Assembly (NCBI RefSeq): GCF_900101845.1
Contig: NZ_FNAM01000009.1
Location: 62,001 to 126,000, forward strand
Reading direction: 5' to 3'
DNA length: 64,000 nt
Source of the DNA: Sporomusa acidovorans
GTDB taxonomy: Bacteria > Bacillota > Negativicutes > Sporomusales > Sporomusaceae
Both the position numbers and the translations under genes were made by a program. The notes beneath the pieces were generated by a model. That model worked only from the letters and a program-made list of their open reading frames with translations, was not told where the DNA came from and searched no databases. Shown piece after piece: positions 35,266 through 45,208 of this stretch. Each line of letters opens with the position of its first letter. Positions within the stretch are counted from its first letter, which is position 1.

Positions 35266-37170
35266 TTAGTTGTCGAATTCCGCCACCAATTCATTAAGAT
35301 ACGTCCAGCGGTTAAGCAACTCATCAAGTCTTGTTTCCAGTTCCTGCTGTTTTTTAGTCAGTTCCTGCAATAGTTCAAAGTCACTGCCTGCCGTATTAAT
35401 CGCCGCAGTTATCTGGGCAAGTTCCTGCTCAACACCGGCAATGACATCCTCTATCTGCTCATATTCCCGCTGTTCTTTAAAAGACAGCTTACGGGGCCGT
35501 CCTTTAGGTTTATCCTGCCCGCCCTGTTTCTTAGGCGGTTCACTTTTCCTATGATCGGCCTGCTCGGCTTCCTGCATGCTGACTTTTTCCTGATAATCCG
35601 AATAATTGCCAGGGTACTGGGTAATTTTTGCTTGCCCCTCAAAGGCAAATATTTTATCAACAAGCCTGTCAAGAAAATACCGGTCATGGGAAACCACAAT
35701 AACAGCACCGGGGAAATCTTCCAGATAGTCTTCCAAAATACTGAGTGTCTGTACGTCCAGATCATTGGTAGGTTCGTCCAACAAGAGTACATTGGGCGCA
35801 CTCATGAGAACTCTGAGCAAAAATAAACGGCGTTTTTCCCCGCCTGACAGCTTGGCGATCTGCGTCCATTGCTGGCCGGGCGGAAAGAGAAACCGCTCTA
35901 AAAGCTGCGCTGCGCTAATGGTACCGCCATCCGCAGTAGGCAAATAATTTGCTTCCTCTTTAATATATTCGATCACGCGCAAATTTTGGTTCATTTCGGT
36001 GCTTTCCTGCGAAAAATACCCAAGCTTCACTGTCTGTCCAACCTCAACCTGCCCGCTGTCAGCAGGTAGCCTGCCGGCAATCAGGTTAAGCAAGGTGGAT
36101 TTACCGCTGCCATTGGGGCCGATGATACCGACCCTGTCATTTTTAAGAACAATATAACTAAAGTTCTTAATGAGCGTTTTACCTTCATACGTTTTGGTAA
36201 TATCCCTGATTTCAATAATCTTCCTTCCCAGACGGCTGGCACCGACGGCAATTTCCAACTGGGCGTCGGCCGTCAAAGGCGTCTGGGCACTAAGTTCTTC
36301 AAACCGTTCAATTCTGGCTTTTTGTTTGGTACTGCGGGCCTGTGCTCCCCGTCTTATCCAGGCGAGCTCATTGCGCAGGATATTCTGGCGTTTGCGCTCA
36401 CTGGCCTCCTGCTGTTCTTCTCTTTCGGACTTAGCTGTCAAAAACGTGCTATAGTTCCCGGTATACGCATACAAATTGCCTTTATCCAACTCGATAATAC
36501 GATTTGCCACTCTGTCCAGAAAATATCTGTCATGGGTAATCATCAGCAGTGCGCCTTTGCGTTTGGCCAAATATTGTTCCAGCCAAGCCACCGTATTGTT
36601 ATCAATATGATTGGTAGGCTCATCCAGAATTAAAAGATCAGCAGGATTAATAAGGGCGCTGGCTAAAGCAATGCGTTTACGCTGTCCGCCCGATAGTGTG
36701 CTGACAATCGCCGTAAAATCAAAAATTCCCAGCTTGGTAAGGATGGTTTTCGCATCACTTTCCAGTTGCCAGGCATTCTGGGCATCCATTTGCTGCGTCA
36801 AGATAATGAGCCGTTTTTGACAAGCCTCATCCCCCGGACACTGCTGCCCCTGCATCAGCACCTGTTCGTACTCTTTTAACACCTTCATCACCGGTGAATG
36901 GCCTTTATAAACCTGTTCCAGCACGGTAGCATTGGCATCAAACTCAGGGTTTTGCGGTAAATACTCGATCTGTACATTATTGCCTGTCGTGATTTTACCC
37001 GCATCAGCCGGTTCTACGCCGGCAATTACCTGCAAAAAGGTCGATTTACCTGTGCCGTTGACACCAATCAGACCTATCTTATCGCCTTCGTCAATACCAA
37101 AGGTAACTTGTTTAAATAAAACTTTCTCGCCATAGCTTTTGGTCAAATTCTCGATCGATAATAAATTCAT
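35266..37170 (-). CDS. ABC-F family ATPase (Uup-like)
   Basis: A roughly 635-residue cytoplasmic protein with two ABC ATPase domains and no membrane segments. The Walker A motifs are GVNGTGKST and GPNGSGKST, and the signatures are LSGGQRKR and LSGGEKRR. The C-terminal ~70 residues form a predicted coiled coil as in Uup. Uup-type ABC-F proteins bind ribosomes or nucleic acids. AAGGA lies 7 bp before the ATG at 37170. Confidence 0.92.
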   Translation of the reverse strand: MNLLSIENLTKSYGEKVLFKQVTFGIDEGDKIGLIGVNGTGKSTFLQVIAGVEPADAGKITTGNNVQIEYLPQNPEFDANATVLEQVYKGHSPVMKVLKEYEQVLMQGQQCPGDEACQKRLIILTQQMDAQNAWQLESDAKTILTKLGIFDFTAIVSTLSGGQRKRIALASALINPADLLILDEPTNHIDNNTVAWLEQYLAKRKGALLMITHDRYFLDRVANRIIELDKGNLYAYTGNYSTFLTAKSEREEQQEASERKRQNILRNELAWIRRGAQARSTKQKARIERFEELSAQTPLTADAQLEIAVGASRLGRKIIEIRDITKTYEGKTLIKNFSYIVLKNDRVGIIGPNGSGKSTLLNLIAGRLPADSGQVEVGQTVKLGYFSQESTEMNQNLRVIEYIKEEANYLPTADGGTISAAQLLERFLFPPGQQWTQIAKLSGGEKRRLFLLRVLMSAPNVLLLDEPTNDLDVQTLSILEDYLEDFPGAVIVVSHDRYFLDRLVDKIFAFEGQAKITQYPGNYSDYQEKVSMQEAEQADHRKSEPPKKQGGQDKPKGRPRKLSFKEQREYEQIEDVIAGVEQELAQITAAINTAGSDFELLQELTKKQQELETRLDELLNRWTYLNELVAEFDN

Positions 37171-37353
37171 AGTACTGTCCTTTTCATGAGTTTTCTTCAT
37201 TTTAACACACTTATCAGGTTTGTTGAAGAAATGCTCTTTACTTTTATGGAAAATAGTAGTATATTAGATTCTCATCTATATCGTATACCCTTAGTTTTGC
37301 TTGTGCAAACTGAAATAACAGCTCATTTATTATAGAAAAGAAAGGTGTTTTTA

Positions 37354-38679
37354 ATGACAACCAATTTTTCAGCTCTGGGCATCCGCCCCGAACTGGCTCA
37401 ATTTCTAAAACAATCCGGCATTAACCAGCCTACCCCTGTTCAGCTACAAACCATTCCGGCTATATTGGCAGGCAAAGATGTGATTGCCCAGTCGCAAACA
37501 GGTACCGGTAAAACGTTGGCCTTTTTACTGCCAATTTTAGAAAGAATCAGAAACTCAGCCCCCCATGTGCAGGCCCTAATTGTCACCCCCACCAGGGAAT
37601 TGGCCCTGCAAATCAAGACCGAGGCCGCTAAGCTGGCGCAAGTGTTGTCCATCAATGTATTAGCCGTCTATGGCGGTCAGGATGTGGAGGAACAAATCCG
37701 TAAACTTCGCGGCCAGCCCCATCTCGTCATTGGTACTCCCGGCCGCCTGCTTGACCATGTACGCCGCAAAACACTGATGCTTGCGGGCGTAACCAGACTC
37801 GTGCTGGACGAGGCCGATCAAATGCTCCATATGGGCTTTTTGGAGGAAGTCGAAGAGGTGATCCGCTTGACTTCCCCCAAACGCCAGACTCTGCTGTTCT
37901 CGGCGACGCTGCCGCCCAAAGTGCGTTCACTCGCGGCACGGTATATGACCAAGCCGGCAGATATCCGCATCCAGGGTGATAATGTTACCTTAGATGAAAT
38001 CAAACAGATTATCATGGAACTGCCGGAAACAGATAAACTGGACAGGCTCTGCAGCCTGGTTGATGAATACCAGCCGTATCTGGCGATCATCTTTTGCCAT
38101 ACCAAGGAACGTGCCAAAGCACTCAATACCGCCCTGCTGCAGCGCGGTTACAAAACAGACGAACTGCACGGCGATTTATCGCAGGCCAAACGCGCCCAGG
38201 TTATGAAGCGTTTTAGCGAGGCCAAATTGCAGCTTCTGGTTGCCACTGATATTGCCGCCCGGGGCCTCGATATCGAAGGCGTTACCCATGTCTTCAGTTA
38301 CGATATTCCCCATGACACCGAAAGCTATATCCACCGCATCGGCCGGACCGGCCGGGCCGGGGAAACCGGAACAGCCATTACCTTTGTCAGCCCCGGTGAA
38401 CAAATGTATCTGCGGTTAATTGAGCGGGGCATCGGTTCAACAATTGAAAAATATAAAGCCAACGGGCAAAAGGTAATTAAAAATGTCAGCAAAAAAGAAA
38501 AACCTACCGGACTAAATAAAGTTTCGGAAAAGGCAATAGCCGGTAAAAATCTGTCTGATAAAAAAGCTTCACGTCATGGCGGCAATAATTTAAGAAGCCG
38601 CCGCAAGCCAAAAGCTGCCGGCGAAACAAGCGGCGGCAAAACTTATCGTGGTAAGCGGCAACCGAAGGGCAAGGCCTAA
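37354..38679 (+). CDS. DEAD-box RNA helicase
   Basis: A 441-residue ATP-dependent RNA helicase. Motifs: the Q motif (FSALGIRPELAQFL...QPTPVQLQTIP), SQTGTGKT, PTRELALQ, LDEADQM, SATLP and HRIGRTGRAG. The last ~80 residues are a basic tail rich in Lys, Arg and Gly, typical of RNA-binding extensions of CshA/RhlE-type helicases. AAAGGTG precedes the ATG at 37354. It is convergent with topB; the two stop codons are adjacent. Confidence 0.93.
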   Translation: MTTNFSALGIRPELAQFLKQSGINQPTPVQLQTIPAILAGKDVIAQSQTGTGKTLAFLLPILERIRNSAPHVQALIVTPTRELALQIKTEAAKLAQVLSINVLAVYGGQDVEEQIRKLRGQPHLVIGTPGRLLDHVRRKTLMLAGVTRLVLDEADQMLHMGFLEEVEEVIRLTSPKRQTLLFSATLPPKVRSLAARYMTKPADIRIQGDNVTLDEIKQIIMELPETDKLDRLCSLVDEYQPYLAIIFCHTKERAKALNTALLQRGYKTDELHGDLSQAKRAQVMKRFSEAKLQLLVATDIAARGLDIEGVTHVFSYDIPHDTESYIHRIGRTGRAGETGTAITFVSPGEQMYLRLIERGIGSTIEKYKANGQKVIKNVSKKEKPTGLNKVSEKAIAGKNLSDKKASRHGGNNLRSRRKPKAAGETSGGKTYRGKRQPKGKA

Positions 38680-38693
38680 TCAGCCTTGCCCTT
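38665..38693. terminator. Bidirectional hairpin holding both stop codons of convergent genes
   Basis: Arms AAGGGCAAGGC and GCCTTGCCCTT (11 bp) flank the loop CTAATCA, which contains TAA of the plus-strand helicase and TGA of the minus-strand topoisomerase. The palindrome is itself coding on both strands. The following sequence is only slightly T-rich. Confidence 0.55.
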
Positions 38694-40692
38694 GTTGCCG
38701 TACCGTCGGTGCCGGTATGTCCGGTTTATTATTTTTATCATCAAAGGAAGCCCGGCAGGCCGGATAGCGCGAACAGCCCCAAAACTTGCCATGCTTGCCG
38801 TTTCTCAGTTGCAGCACCCCTTTGCGGCAGCGCGGGCAGGGATGATCACCTTTAAGCGGAATACTCATGCGTTTGGCTTTACTGCAAAGGCTGGCCGTAA
38901 ACCGGGCTTGCTGCAGCAGGAATGTATCCAGGCTGGCGTTGCCATCAGCCATCTGATGCAGAATATCTTCCCATAATGCGGTAAAATCAGGGTAAGTAAT
39001 CTCTTCCGGCAATATGTCCACCAGCAAATACGCCGGTTCTGTCGGTTTCAAATATTTCCGTTTAGTTTCTTCCCGCAAAAAGCCGCGCTCGATTAATTCC
39101 TTGATAATCGTGGCGCGAGTAGCCTCGGTACCGATACCGGCCACATCTTTAAGCTGTTTTTTTAAATCAGGATTTTTTACATATTTATGGATTTCCTTCA
39201 TCGCGGCCAACAAGGTTGCCGCCGTAAACCGCCCTGGCGGCTTAGTTGATTTCTTTTCAGCCGAGGCCTTGACAAAGCGCGGCTGATCACCCTTAACCAT
39301 AGCTGGCAGCATTGAGCTGTCTTCTTCTTTTTTTTCTTCCGTATCGGCGCTATAGATTTCTTTCCAGCCTAATTCCTTAACAATCCGGCCATTGGCTATG
39401 AATGCTTCAGCCGCATACTTAAGTTCAGCCCGGGTCTGGTCATAAACATGCACAGGATAAAATTGGGCGATATACGCCTGCGCAATAAGGAAATAAATGT
39501 TTCTTTCCGTCTCGCTTAAGCCGGCGAAATTACAGCGTACTACCGTCGGTATGATGGCATGGTGAGCGGTAATTTTTTTGTCATTCCAGGCACGGCTGAC
39601 AATAGCAGTATCGGCTTTGGCCGCCCAGCCGGCCAGTTCATTCTGGGCAAGATTGCTCAGATTAGCAATAATGACACCGGTATCCTCCTGCTGCGATTCC
39701 GGCAAAAATTCACAGTCAGAACGCGGGTAGCTGGTCAGCTTACGCTCATAAAGTTTTTGCGCCGTATCCAGCACTCCCTGCGGGTCATAGCCAAATTTTT
39801 TGCCGGCCATGACCTGCAGGGTCGAAAGCGACAGCGGCAAGCGCTGCAGTTCTCTTTTTTCGGTGGTTTCGCAGGAAATAACCGTCGCCGGCTCGTTAGA
39901 CGTCTGCAGCCTGGAAAACAATTCCTTGGCAATGGTTTTATCCGCCAGCCGTCCTTCGGCATCAAGCCCCGGCTGTTCCTCCTGCGGCTTCCAATAAGCG
40001 GTAAAAACCGTGCCATCCTGATCAAAATCAGCCTTAACGGTAAAATACTTAACTTGTTTGAAGTTCTCTATCTCCCGTTCCCGGCGGACGACAAGCGCGA
40101 GAGTCGGCGTCTTGACCCGGCCAACCGGCAAGGTTGTCCGGTGTCCCGCCTGCTGAGCAGCCAGTGTATAAGCCCGCGACAAATTCATGCCAATCAGCCA
40201 GTCGGCCCGCGATCTGGCCAGTGCTGATTCCTTTAAGTTCTGAAAATCTCTGTTATCCCGCAGGCTGGCAATCGCTTTTTTTATGCTCTGTTCATCCAAT
40301 GCATTGAGTAAAATCCGGCGAACCGGTTTTTGATTATGCACATAGTCCAGTACTTCATCAATAAGCAGCTGGCCTTCCCGGTCAGGGTCACCGGCATGAA
40401 TGATTTCCGTAGCCTGGTCAATCAGGCTTTTGACAACCTCAAACTGTTTTTTACAGGAATCGGCCACTAATAGCTTCCAGCTTTGCGGTATAATCGGTAA
40501 ATCCTCCGCCCGCCATTTTTGGTACTTGGGATCATATTCATCCGGCTCCGCCTGGCGGAGAATATGCCCATAACCCCAGGTAATGACTCCGTCGCCGGTG
40601 GTAATGTACCCATCCTTGCGGCTTACCGGCCCGGGAAGACACTTGGCAATCTCCGCTGCCATGCTGGGTTTTTCAGCAATATATAACTTCAC
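38680..40692 (-). CDS. topB: DNA topoisomerase III (type IA)
   Basis: A 670-residue type IA topoisomerase that relaxes and decatenates DNA. The TOPRIM domain shows IAEKPSMA and GDPDREGQLLIDEVL. The active-site tyrosine lies in TSYPRSDCEFLP. A C-terminal zinc ribbon CPRCRKGVLQLRNGKHGKFWGC (in two halves) ends near residue 650. The GTG start overlaps the stop codon of the upstream helicase (GTGA), implying translational coupling. Confidence 0.94.
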   Translation of the reverse strand: MKLYIAEKPSMAAEIAKCLPGPVSRKDGYITTGDGVITWGYGHILRQAEPDEYDPKYQKWRAEDLPIIPQSWKLLVADSCKKQFEVVKSLIDQATEIIHAGDPDREGQLLIDEVLDYVHNQKPVRRILLNALDEQSIKKAIASLRDNRDFQNLKESALARSRADWLIGMNLSRAYTLAAQQAGHRTTLPVGRVKTPTLALVVRREREIENFKQVKYFTVKADFDQDGTVFTAYWKPQEEQPGLDAEGRLADKTIAKELFSRLQTSNEPATVISCETTEKRELQRLPLSLSTLQVMAGKKFGYDPQGVLDTAQKLYERKLTSYPRSDCEFLPESQQEDTGVIIANLSNLAQNELAGWAAKADTAIVSRAWNDKKITAHHAIIPTVVRCNFAGLSETERNIYFLIAQAYIAQFYPVHVYDQTRAELKYAAEAFIANGRIVKELGWKEIYSADTEEKKEEDSSMLPAMVKGDQPRFVKASAEKKSTKPPGRFTAATLLAAMKEIHKYVKNPDLKKQLKDVAGIGTEATRATIIKELIERGFLREETKRKYLKPTEPAYLLVDILPEEITYPDFTALWEDILHQMADGNASLDTFLLQQARFTASLCSKAKRMSIPLKGDHPCPRCRKGVLQLRNGKHGKFWGCSRYPACRASFDDKNNKPDIPAPTVRQQGQG

Positions 40693-41864
40693 TTAATCCT
40701 AACTCCTGACTTTTTTCCTGCTTTCTTATCAAAAACTTTGCCATAAGCCAATTGCTTTGGTTGTATTTTTATCCTTAAAGATTTTTCGTAATGGGGTATT
40801 AGCGCCGCCTCCCGTGGTGTGACCAGTGAAATCGCAATCCCGCTTTTTCCCGCCCGGCCGGTACGCCCGGCCCGATGTAAATAAACGGCCGGATCTTCCG
40901 GCAAGTCTAAATTAATAATAAAGTCGATACCCGGGATATCCAGCCCCCGCGCCGCCAAATCAGAAGCTACCAGCAGCTTAAGTCTGCCGCTGCGAAACCC
41001 CTCCATAGCCTTTTTCCGGTCCTCTTTTACAAACCGGCCATGAATGCCGGCCGCAGACAAGCTATGATACTTAAGTTTGTCCACTGTCAGTTCAACATCG
41101 TCACTACGGTTAATAAAAACCAGCGCTCTGTCAATCGGAATGGTATGCACAATCTTGCGCAGCAATTCAAATTTATCCCGCTGTTCGCTGACAAAATAGA
41201 TGTGTGTGATATCAGGCTTACTATCGGCCTCATCCTGTGACAATAAGATTTCAACAGAGTCATTCATCAGCGCTGTGACACGTTCAAGCGCCGCCCGCGG
41301 CACTGTCGCGGAAAAGGCCAAAAGCTGCCTGTCCTTTTGCGTGGTCTTGATAACAGCTTTAACACTGTCACCATTTTTATCATCAAGCAACCGGTCCACT
41401 TCATCAAGAATAATCGTCTTAACTGTTTGGCTGTTTATCTTCTTTTTCTGCACCAATTCAAGAATCCGTCCGCTCGAACCGGTAATTATATGCGGTTTTT
41501 CCTTGAGTTTTTCAATCTGCCGCATAATATTAACATCACCAATGATGGGGGCTGCCGTTACGGCCAGGCCGGCATGTTCCGCCAGCAATTCAATCTGTCG
41601 CAGAATCTGTATGGCAAGTTCGTGAGTCGGCGCGAGAATAAAGGCCTGTGTCTCACGTTTGTTCGTATCTAACTTCTGAAAGAGCGGCAATAGGTAGGCC
41701 AGGGTTTTTCCTGTACCGGTGGGCGATTGACCGATAAGGTCTTTGCCTGCCAGAACTGGCGGTATCACCTTGGTTTGTATCGTTGTGGGCTTTGTTATCC
41801 CGGTCTTGGCAAGCCCCTGCACCAGGGATGGCGTTAAGCCCAGTTCGCAAAAATCTTTCTTCAT
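40689..41864 (-). CDS. DEAD-box-like RNA helicase with DEVD motif II
   Basis: A 391-residue helicase with SPTGTGKT (motif I), APTHELAIQ (Ia), SATV (III) and HRAGRTGRAG (VI). Motif II reads DEVD in IILDEVDRLLDD instead of DEAD. It lacks a long C-terminal tail. GGGAGG lies upstream of the ATG. It is coupled to topB by a 4-bp overlap; the pairing of an RNA helicase with topoisomerase III is notable but its meaning is unknown. Confidence 0.9.
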   Translation of the reverse strand: MKKDFCELGLTPSLVQGLAKTGITKPTTIQTKVIPPVLAGKDLIGQSPTGTGKTLAYLLPLFQKLDTNKRETQAFILAPTHELAIQILRQIELLAEHAGLAVTAAPIIGDVNIMRQIEKLKEKPHIITGSSGRILELVQKKKINSQTVKTIILDEVDRLLDDKNGDSVKAVIKTTQKDRQLLAFSATVPRAALERVTALMNDSVEILLSQDEADSKPDITHIYFVSEQRDKFELLRKIVHTIPIDRALVFINRSDDVELTVDKLKYHSLSAAGIHGRFVKEDRKKAMEGFRSGRLKLLVASDLAARGLDIPGIDFIINLDLPEDPAVYLHRAGRTGRAGKSGIAISLVTPREAALIPHYEKSLRIKIQPKQLAYGKVFDKKAGKKSGVRIK

Positions 41865-41888
41865 AAAGTAATAATCAGCCTCCCTGTA

Positions 41889-42096
41889 TTATTTCGGTTT
41901 TACTTCCTGGAACACCTGATCAACAATCGCCTGGTTGCCGTTTCTTATCAATTTCGGTTACAATATCAATAGCTGTTGATTTTACATCAATAGCCAAGTT
42001 AACTTTTCCTAAATTTTCTTTTTGCAGCAAGCCTATTTCTTTTACAAGAACTTTGAGCCTGGCAAGTGTATGACCTAGGTCAATATCCGGTTCCAT
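41889..42096 (-). pseudogene. N-terminal remnant of an inositol monophosphatase (SuhB-like) gene
   Basis: An ATG with GGGGTGA upstream opens a frame reading ENLGKVNLAIDVKSTAIDIVTEIDKK, the N-terminal pattern of inositol monophosphatases. A frameshift follows; the next frame gives NQAIVDQVFQEVKPK and a stop. The catalytic domain is missing. The remaining sequence to 42331 holds only a long hairpin. Confidence 0.65.
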
Positions 42097-42232
42097 AGAT
42101 TCACCCCATTTACATTATGTCCTTTTTTAGTATATCATGGCCTAATTCAACACCAAAATGTTCAATACCTTTAATTCGAAAATGCTGACCCATAATTCAA
42201 TGTTTTAAGACCGTTTTCCTATAAAAACTAAG

Positions 42233-42316
42233 AGGCGAGATTGCTTTCTTCCGGCTCGTAGGTCAGGAAACTTTGCTGTACCTGCCACTACGAACAAGAA
42301 TCTGGCAATCTCGCCT
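42233..42316 (-). terminator. Long 84-nt hairpin, terminator of the DUF711 gene
   Basis: AGGCGAGATTGC and GCAATCTCGCCT (12 bp) enclose a partly self-complementary interior (CGTAGGTCAGG versus CCTGCCACTACG). It begins 16 bp after the DUF711 stop codon and has T-runs on both sides. It is longer than an ordinary terminator. Confidence 0.6.
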
Positions 42317-42331
42317 TTTTGTCATTGCCTG

Positions 42332-43690
42332 TTAATTGGTCAAACTGCGAATCGGCGCCGGGATTCTCCCCCCCCGGGCAATAAAGTCGTCTGATTTAAA
42401 TTTGCTTACAGGCAGTATCGGACTATAGCCAAGCAATCCGCCAAATTCAACAGTATCCCCTACGTTTTTACCAGGTACGGGAATAACTCTCACTGCCGTC
42501 GTCTTGTTATTGATCATGCCGATAGCCGCCTCATCGGCAATAATAGCCGCTATGGTGGCTGCCGAAGTATCACCGGGAATAGCGATCATATCAAGGCCAA
42601 CCGAGCAAACACAGGTCATGGCCTCCAATTTTTCCAAAGACAGGCTGCCGCGTTCCACTGCGGCAATCATACCGGCATCTTCGCTAACCGGAATAAACGC
42701 TCCGCTCAGACCGCCCACATGCGAAGAAGCCATCAAACCGCCTTTTTTAACAGCATCGTTCAAGAGGGCTAATGCCGCCGTCGTACCGGGTGCGCCACAG
42801 CTCTCCAATCCCATTTCTTCGAGAATATGGGCTACACTGTCGCCTACCGCAGGTGTCGGTGCCAATGATAAATCAATAATACCGAAAGGATAACCAAGCC
42901 GTCTGGATGCTTCCCGCGCCACCAATTGACCAACACGGGTGATTTTGAAAGCAGTGCGTTTTATAGTTTCGGCTACTGCACTGAAATCACGCCCCCGTAC
43001 ATCTTCTAATGCCCGTTTGACCACGCCCGGCCCGCTTACGCCCACATGAATAGCAACCTCCGGTTCACCAACTCCGTGGAAAGCACCGGCCATAAAGGGG
43101 TTGTCCTCAGGCACATTAGCAAACACCACCAGTTTGGCGCACCCCAAAGCATCTCTGTCCTTGGTGCGTTCGGCGGTAAGCTTGATGACTTCGCCCATTT
43201 CCCGGACGCAGTCCATATTAATACCGGCTTTGGTGGAACCTAAATTGACTGAGGAACATACCCGTTCCGTTACATCTAACGCCTCAGGAATGGAGCGAAT
43301 CAAAATGCGGTCTCCGTTGGTAAATCCTTTTTCCACAAGCGCTGAAAAACCGCCGATAAAGTTCACGCCTACTTCCTTGGCGGCAGCATCAAGCGCCTTG
43401 GCTACTTCGACATAGCTATCGGCACGGCAGCTTTCGGCGGCAATGGCAATCGGCGTTACCGAAATACGTTTATTGATAATGGGAATACCGTATTCTGCTT
43501 CAATATCTTCCCCTGTTTTGACCAACTTTTCTGCAGTACGGGTAATTTTGTCATAGATATTTTGACAAAAGTTCTTCATATCCGGATGACCGCAATCCCG
43601 TAAACTAATGCCCATCGTAATTGTCCGGATATCAAGCTTGTTTTCTTCAATCATGCGATTCGTTTCATGAACGTCCTTTATTGTAAACAT
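42332..43690 (-). CDS. DUF711/UPF0210 family protein
   Basis: A 452-residue conserved protein of unknown function, in older annotation called a PFL-family protein. Family segments are visible: [61 protein letters not shown] and [20 protein letters not shown] lies 8 bp upstream of the ATG at 43690. It is paired with a small ACT-domain gene 40 bp upstream, a conserved pairing in Firmicutes that suggests amino-acid-linked regulation. Confidence 0.9.
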   Translation of the reverse strand: MFTIKDVHETNRMIEENKLDIRTITMGISLRDCGHPDMKNFCQNIYDKITRTAEKLVKTGEDIEAEYGIPIINKRISVTPIAIAAESCRADSYVEVAKALDAAAKEVGVNFIGGFSALVEKGFTNGDRILIRSIPEALDVTERVCSSVNLGSTKAGINMDCVREMGEVIKLTAERTKDRDALGCAKLVVFANVPEDNPFMAGAFHGVGEPEVAIHVGVSGPGVVKRALEDVRGRDFSAVAETIKRTAFKITRVGQLVAREASRRLGYPFGIIDLSLAPTPAVGDSVAHILEEMGLESCGAPGTTAALALLNDAVKKGGLMASSHVGGLSGAFIPVSEDAGMIAAVERGSLSLEKLEAMTCVCSVGLDMIAIPGDTSAATIAAIIADEAAIGMINNKTTAVRVIPVPGKNVGDTVEFGGLLGYSPILPVSKFKSDDFIARGGRIPAPIRSLTN

Positions 43691-43730
43691 ATGTATAGCC
43701 TCCAAGTTTAAGACTCATTAGCAAGAATAG

Positions 43731-44000
43731 TTATACGCGGTGCATTACATTAAAAATATCTTCATGCTGCACTTTTATATCAAGACCCATGGCAGTCCCT
43801 TTTTCTCCAAGCAGTTGACCTAAATCCTTTAGACTAATAATAGATTGCGACATATCGACCAGCATGACCATGTTAAAAAAACCTTCCAGGATATTCTGGT
43901 TGATATTAAGGATATTAATATTATTCTCAGCCAAAATGTTACTGACCATGGCAATGATGCCTACCCTATCCCGCCCGACAATTGTTATAACAGTTTTCAT
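43731..44000 (-). CDS. ACT-domain protein (UPF0237)
   Basis: An 89-residue single ACT domain: MKTVITIVGRDRVGIIAMVS at the start, then NINILNINQNILEGFFNMVMLVDM. ACT domains bind amino acids and often regulate partner enzymes. GGAGCG precedes the ATG at 44000. It is upstream of and probably co-transcribed with the DUF711 gene. Confidence 0.92.
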   Translation of the reverse strand: MKTVITIVGRDRVGIIAMVSNILAENNINILNINQNILEGFFNMVMLVDMSQSIISLKDLGQLLGEKGTAMGLDIKVQHEDIFNVMHRV

Positions 44001-44093
44001 ATCATCACGCTCCAAAAATTTCTATTATCTGTTTACAGGTATGATAATATTATACTCAATTTTAAGGAAAAGCCAAGTGTATGTAAAGAAAAA

Positions 44094-44117
44094 ACACCTG
44101 CCACGCACAGCAGGTGT
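44094..44117 (-). terminator. Terminator of trxB
   Basis: On the minus strand ACACCTGC/GCAGGTGT forms an 8-bp stem followed by TTTTTTC, about 22 bp after the trxB stop. Confidence 0.85.
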
Positions 44118-44138
44118 CAATTTGTCCGCTGACTACAT

Positions 44139-45059
44139 TCATTTTATCCCGTGTTTATGCAGTAAGTATTCATACGCAACCATTGCCGCCTTTGCGCCGT
44201 CACCAGCCGCAATAACAATTTGTTTGTCAGGACCGTTGGCCACATCACCGGCAGCAAACAACCCCGGAATATTAGTACGCGTACGGCAGTCGGTAACTAC
44301 CTCACGGTATTTGTTAAACGCCAGTATGTCCTGACAAAATTCAGAGTTCGGCAATAAACCAATTTCCACAAATACTCCCTGGATGGCAAGCTCGGTTTGC
44401 GCCTTAGTCTCATTGTTGCTGATTATAAGTGACTCTACGGCCTCGCTTCCTTTGATTTCAGTCGTTGTGTAACCGCTGAATTCAATAACAGGTTTAGTTA
44501 ACTCCCTAAGTCTTTCAATAACAATGGGGTCAGCGTTATAGCCATGCAAGGATATAAGATAAACCTTTTCCGCCACGCCGCTAAGTTCAATGGCAGCCTG
44601 CAAGGCGGAGTTGCCGCCGCCAACCACAGCTACATGCTTGCCGGCATAGAGAGGTCCGTCACAAGTAGCGCAAAAGCTGACTCCTCTGCCAATAAATTCA
44701 GCTTCCCCCGGCACTTCCAAGCGGCGTGGCCGTTTTCCCGAAGCGACAATAACGGCTTGGGCCTGATACTTACCACCATCACTGATTACATGAAAAGTTC
44801 CGTCCGTGCCCTGAGTTAACCCGGTAACTTCTTCATATTTAATGTCGATAGGGAACTTTCTTACCTGCTCATCAAACTTTTCCATAAGCTCCGGTCCGGT
44901 AATAAACTGATAGCCCATATAATTCTCAATATCCATAGTCCACATGGGTTGACCGCCAAATTCTTTTGTCAACATAAGTGCCTTCAATCTTTTACGCGCT
45001 GTGTACACAGCGGCTGTCATGCCGGCAGGGCCTCCGCCAATAATGATTAAATCATACAA
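44139..45059 (-). CDS. trxB: Thioredoxin reductase (FAD/NAD(P)H)
   Basis: A 306-residue flavoprotein that reduces thioredoxin or a related partner. FAD motif IIGGGPAGMTAAVYTARKR at the N-terminus, redox-active CATC in FCATCDGP, NAD(P) motif VVGGGNSALQAA, and the C-terminal FAD motif LFAAGDVANGPDKQIV. The start appears to be TTG with GGGTGA upstream. No thioredoxin gene is adjacent. Confidence 0.93.
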   Translation of the reverse strand: MYDLIIIGGGPAGMTAAVYTARKRLKALMLTKEFGGQPMWTMDIENYMGYQFITGPELMEKFDEQVRKFPIDIKYEEVTGLTQGTDGTFHVISDGGKYQAQAVIVASGKRPRRLEVPGEAEFIGRGVSFCATCDGPLYAGKHVAVVGGGNSALQAAIELSGVAEKVYLISLHGYNADPIVIERLRELTKPVIEFSGYTTTEIKGSEAVESLIISNNETKAQTELAIQGVFVEIGLLPNSEFCQDILAFNKYREVVTDCRTRTNIPGLFAAGDVANGPDKQIVIAAGDGAKAAMVAYEYLLHKHGIK

Positions 45060-45208
45060 AGCTATTCACCCTCACAATCGTATTTGCTTTTGACAACGCG
45101 TTAAATTTTTGCAGGCAATTTATACCTCAGTCAAAGAGATTCTAGGAAGCCAACACGTATACTATGCCTGCTGCCTGCTGCGTTTTAGATGTACGCTATA
45201 TAATCTCA

